A stretch of DNA of 5,433 bases. It comes from Clostridia bacterium. Its GTDB lineage: Bacteria; Bacillota; Clostridia; Oscillospirales; Butyricicoccaceae. The translations under genes and the position numbers were made by a program. Each line of letters begins with the position of its first letter. The stretch's first letter is position 1. Where the stretch lies: contig JAFQVZ010000176.1 in NCBI GenBank assembly GCA_017407765.1, positions 1 to 5,433 on the forward strand, written 5' to 3'. Positions 5,206 to 5,433 of this stretch are shown here, piece after piece. The notes under the pieces are model-generated. The model had not been told where the DNA came from. It made no database searches and saw only the letters and a list, made by a program, of their open reading frames with translations.

Positions 5206-5433
5206 ATGAGTCAGAACGAGACTCCTACCAAATACAGCACACTCAAGCTTCGCCTTCGCTCGCGCATAAGCGAAAGCCTCTTTAATGCCATGCCCGAAGA
5301 GATCCAGGACACTCTTGCCGCTATGCCGATCGAGGATATCAAGGAAGCCCACATCAATGCCATTCTCAAACTGCCCTGGGCTGCCGAGCGTACAGCCCCC
5401 AAAGTAGACCTCAATGTGGCCAAGCGCACCCTC
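5206..5433 (+). CDS. Lon-like AAA+ protein, 5' part only
   Basis: An open frame of 76 residues that runs off the window end. The ATG at 5206 has GAAAGGA 8 bases upstream and a credible promoter. The N-terminus is hydrophilic and basic (residues 10-22), then helical. Residues 50-76 (INAILKLPW followed by VDLNVAKRTL) resemble the Lon segment just before the AAA+ module, where a conserved L-P-W precedes a helix ending near 'LDEDHYGL' in Lon. In full-length Lon this point is reached about 300 residues from the start; here it comes at residue 56, so the N-terminal substrate-binding domain and most of the coiled coil would be absent. Known Lon enzymes are cytoplasmic ATP-dependent proteases of misfolded and regulatory proteins. 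The Walker motifs and the Ser-Lys protease dyad lie outside the window, so whether this is a protease or an ATPase only cannot be decided. The family call rests on one short region. Confidence 0.58.
   Translation, partial: MSQNETPTKYSTLKLRLRSRISESLFNAMPEEIQDTLAAMPIEDIKEAHINAILKLPWAAERTAPKVDLNVAKRTL

Noticed and set aside
1..5433. Phage or mobile-element origin, suggested by the phage-named Gp37/Gp68 family
   Set aside because: No integrase, transposase, terminal repeats, phage structural genes or tRNA attachment site are present. The DUF5131 gene is coupled to housekeeping-type genes, and the family is common in chromosomes.

Overview
This is an ordinary-looking chromosomal segment of a bacterium, most likely an anaerobic, gut-type Firmicute of class Clostridia. 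The evidence is a DUF3842 protein (a mainly clostridial family), a clostridial-style sirtuin with a Cys-x-Cys half of its zinc site, strong AAGGAG-type Shine-Dalgarno sequences, AT-rich near-consensus sigma-A promoters and moderate GC content in the genes. The taxon is inferred from gene content only. There are no tRNA, rRNA, CRISPR, insertion-sequence or phage structural features.

Layout. Positions 1-110 are AT-rich and non-coding. They hold a perfect-hexamer promoter (TTGACA-16-TATAAT) that fires leftward out of the window. A strong hairpin terminator (111-140) ends a leftward gene cluster transcribed from about 2850 down to 148: NAD-dependent protein deacylase (sirtuin, 2811-2077), DUF5131/Gp37-Gp68-like cysteine-motif protein (2075-1290), SfsA (1290-616) and DUF3842 protein (558-148). 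The first three genes are one nucleotide apart or overlap by one base, so they are almost certainly co-transcribed and translationally coupled. DUF3842 follows after 57 bases with its own good ribosome binding site.

An 80-base divergent intergenic region (2812-2891) separates the sirtuin from a rightward GNAT-family acetyltransferase (2892-3725). It carries a TTGACA promoter for the acetyltransferase and a perfect 6-bp inverted repeat (AGTATA-TG-TATACT). A protein deacylase and an acetyltransferase sharing one control region is the most suggestive arrangement here. The acetyltransferase converges on a leftward AI-2E/PerM-family membrane protein gene (5020-3788), and one 13-bp hairpin between the two stop codons can serve both. 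A second divergent region (5021-5205) holds promoters for the membrane protein and for a rightward gene that runs off the window end (5206 onward). The visible 76 residues of that gene resemble the segment of Lon protease just before the AAA+ module, but without the usual N-terminal substrate-binding domain.

No clearly new multi-gene system is visible. The items most worth a second look are the divergent sirtuin/acetyltransferase pair, the DUF5131 protein embedded in a housekeeping-type operon, and the apparently N-domain-less Lon-like gene.
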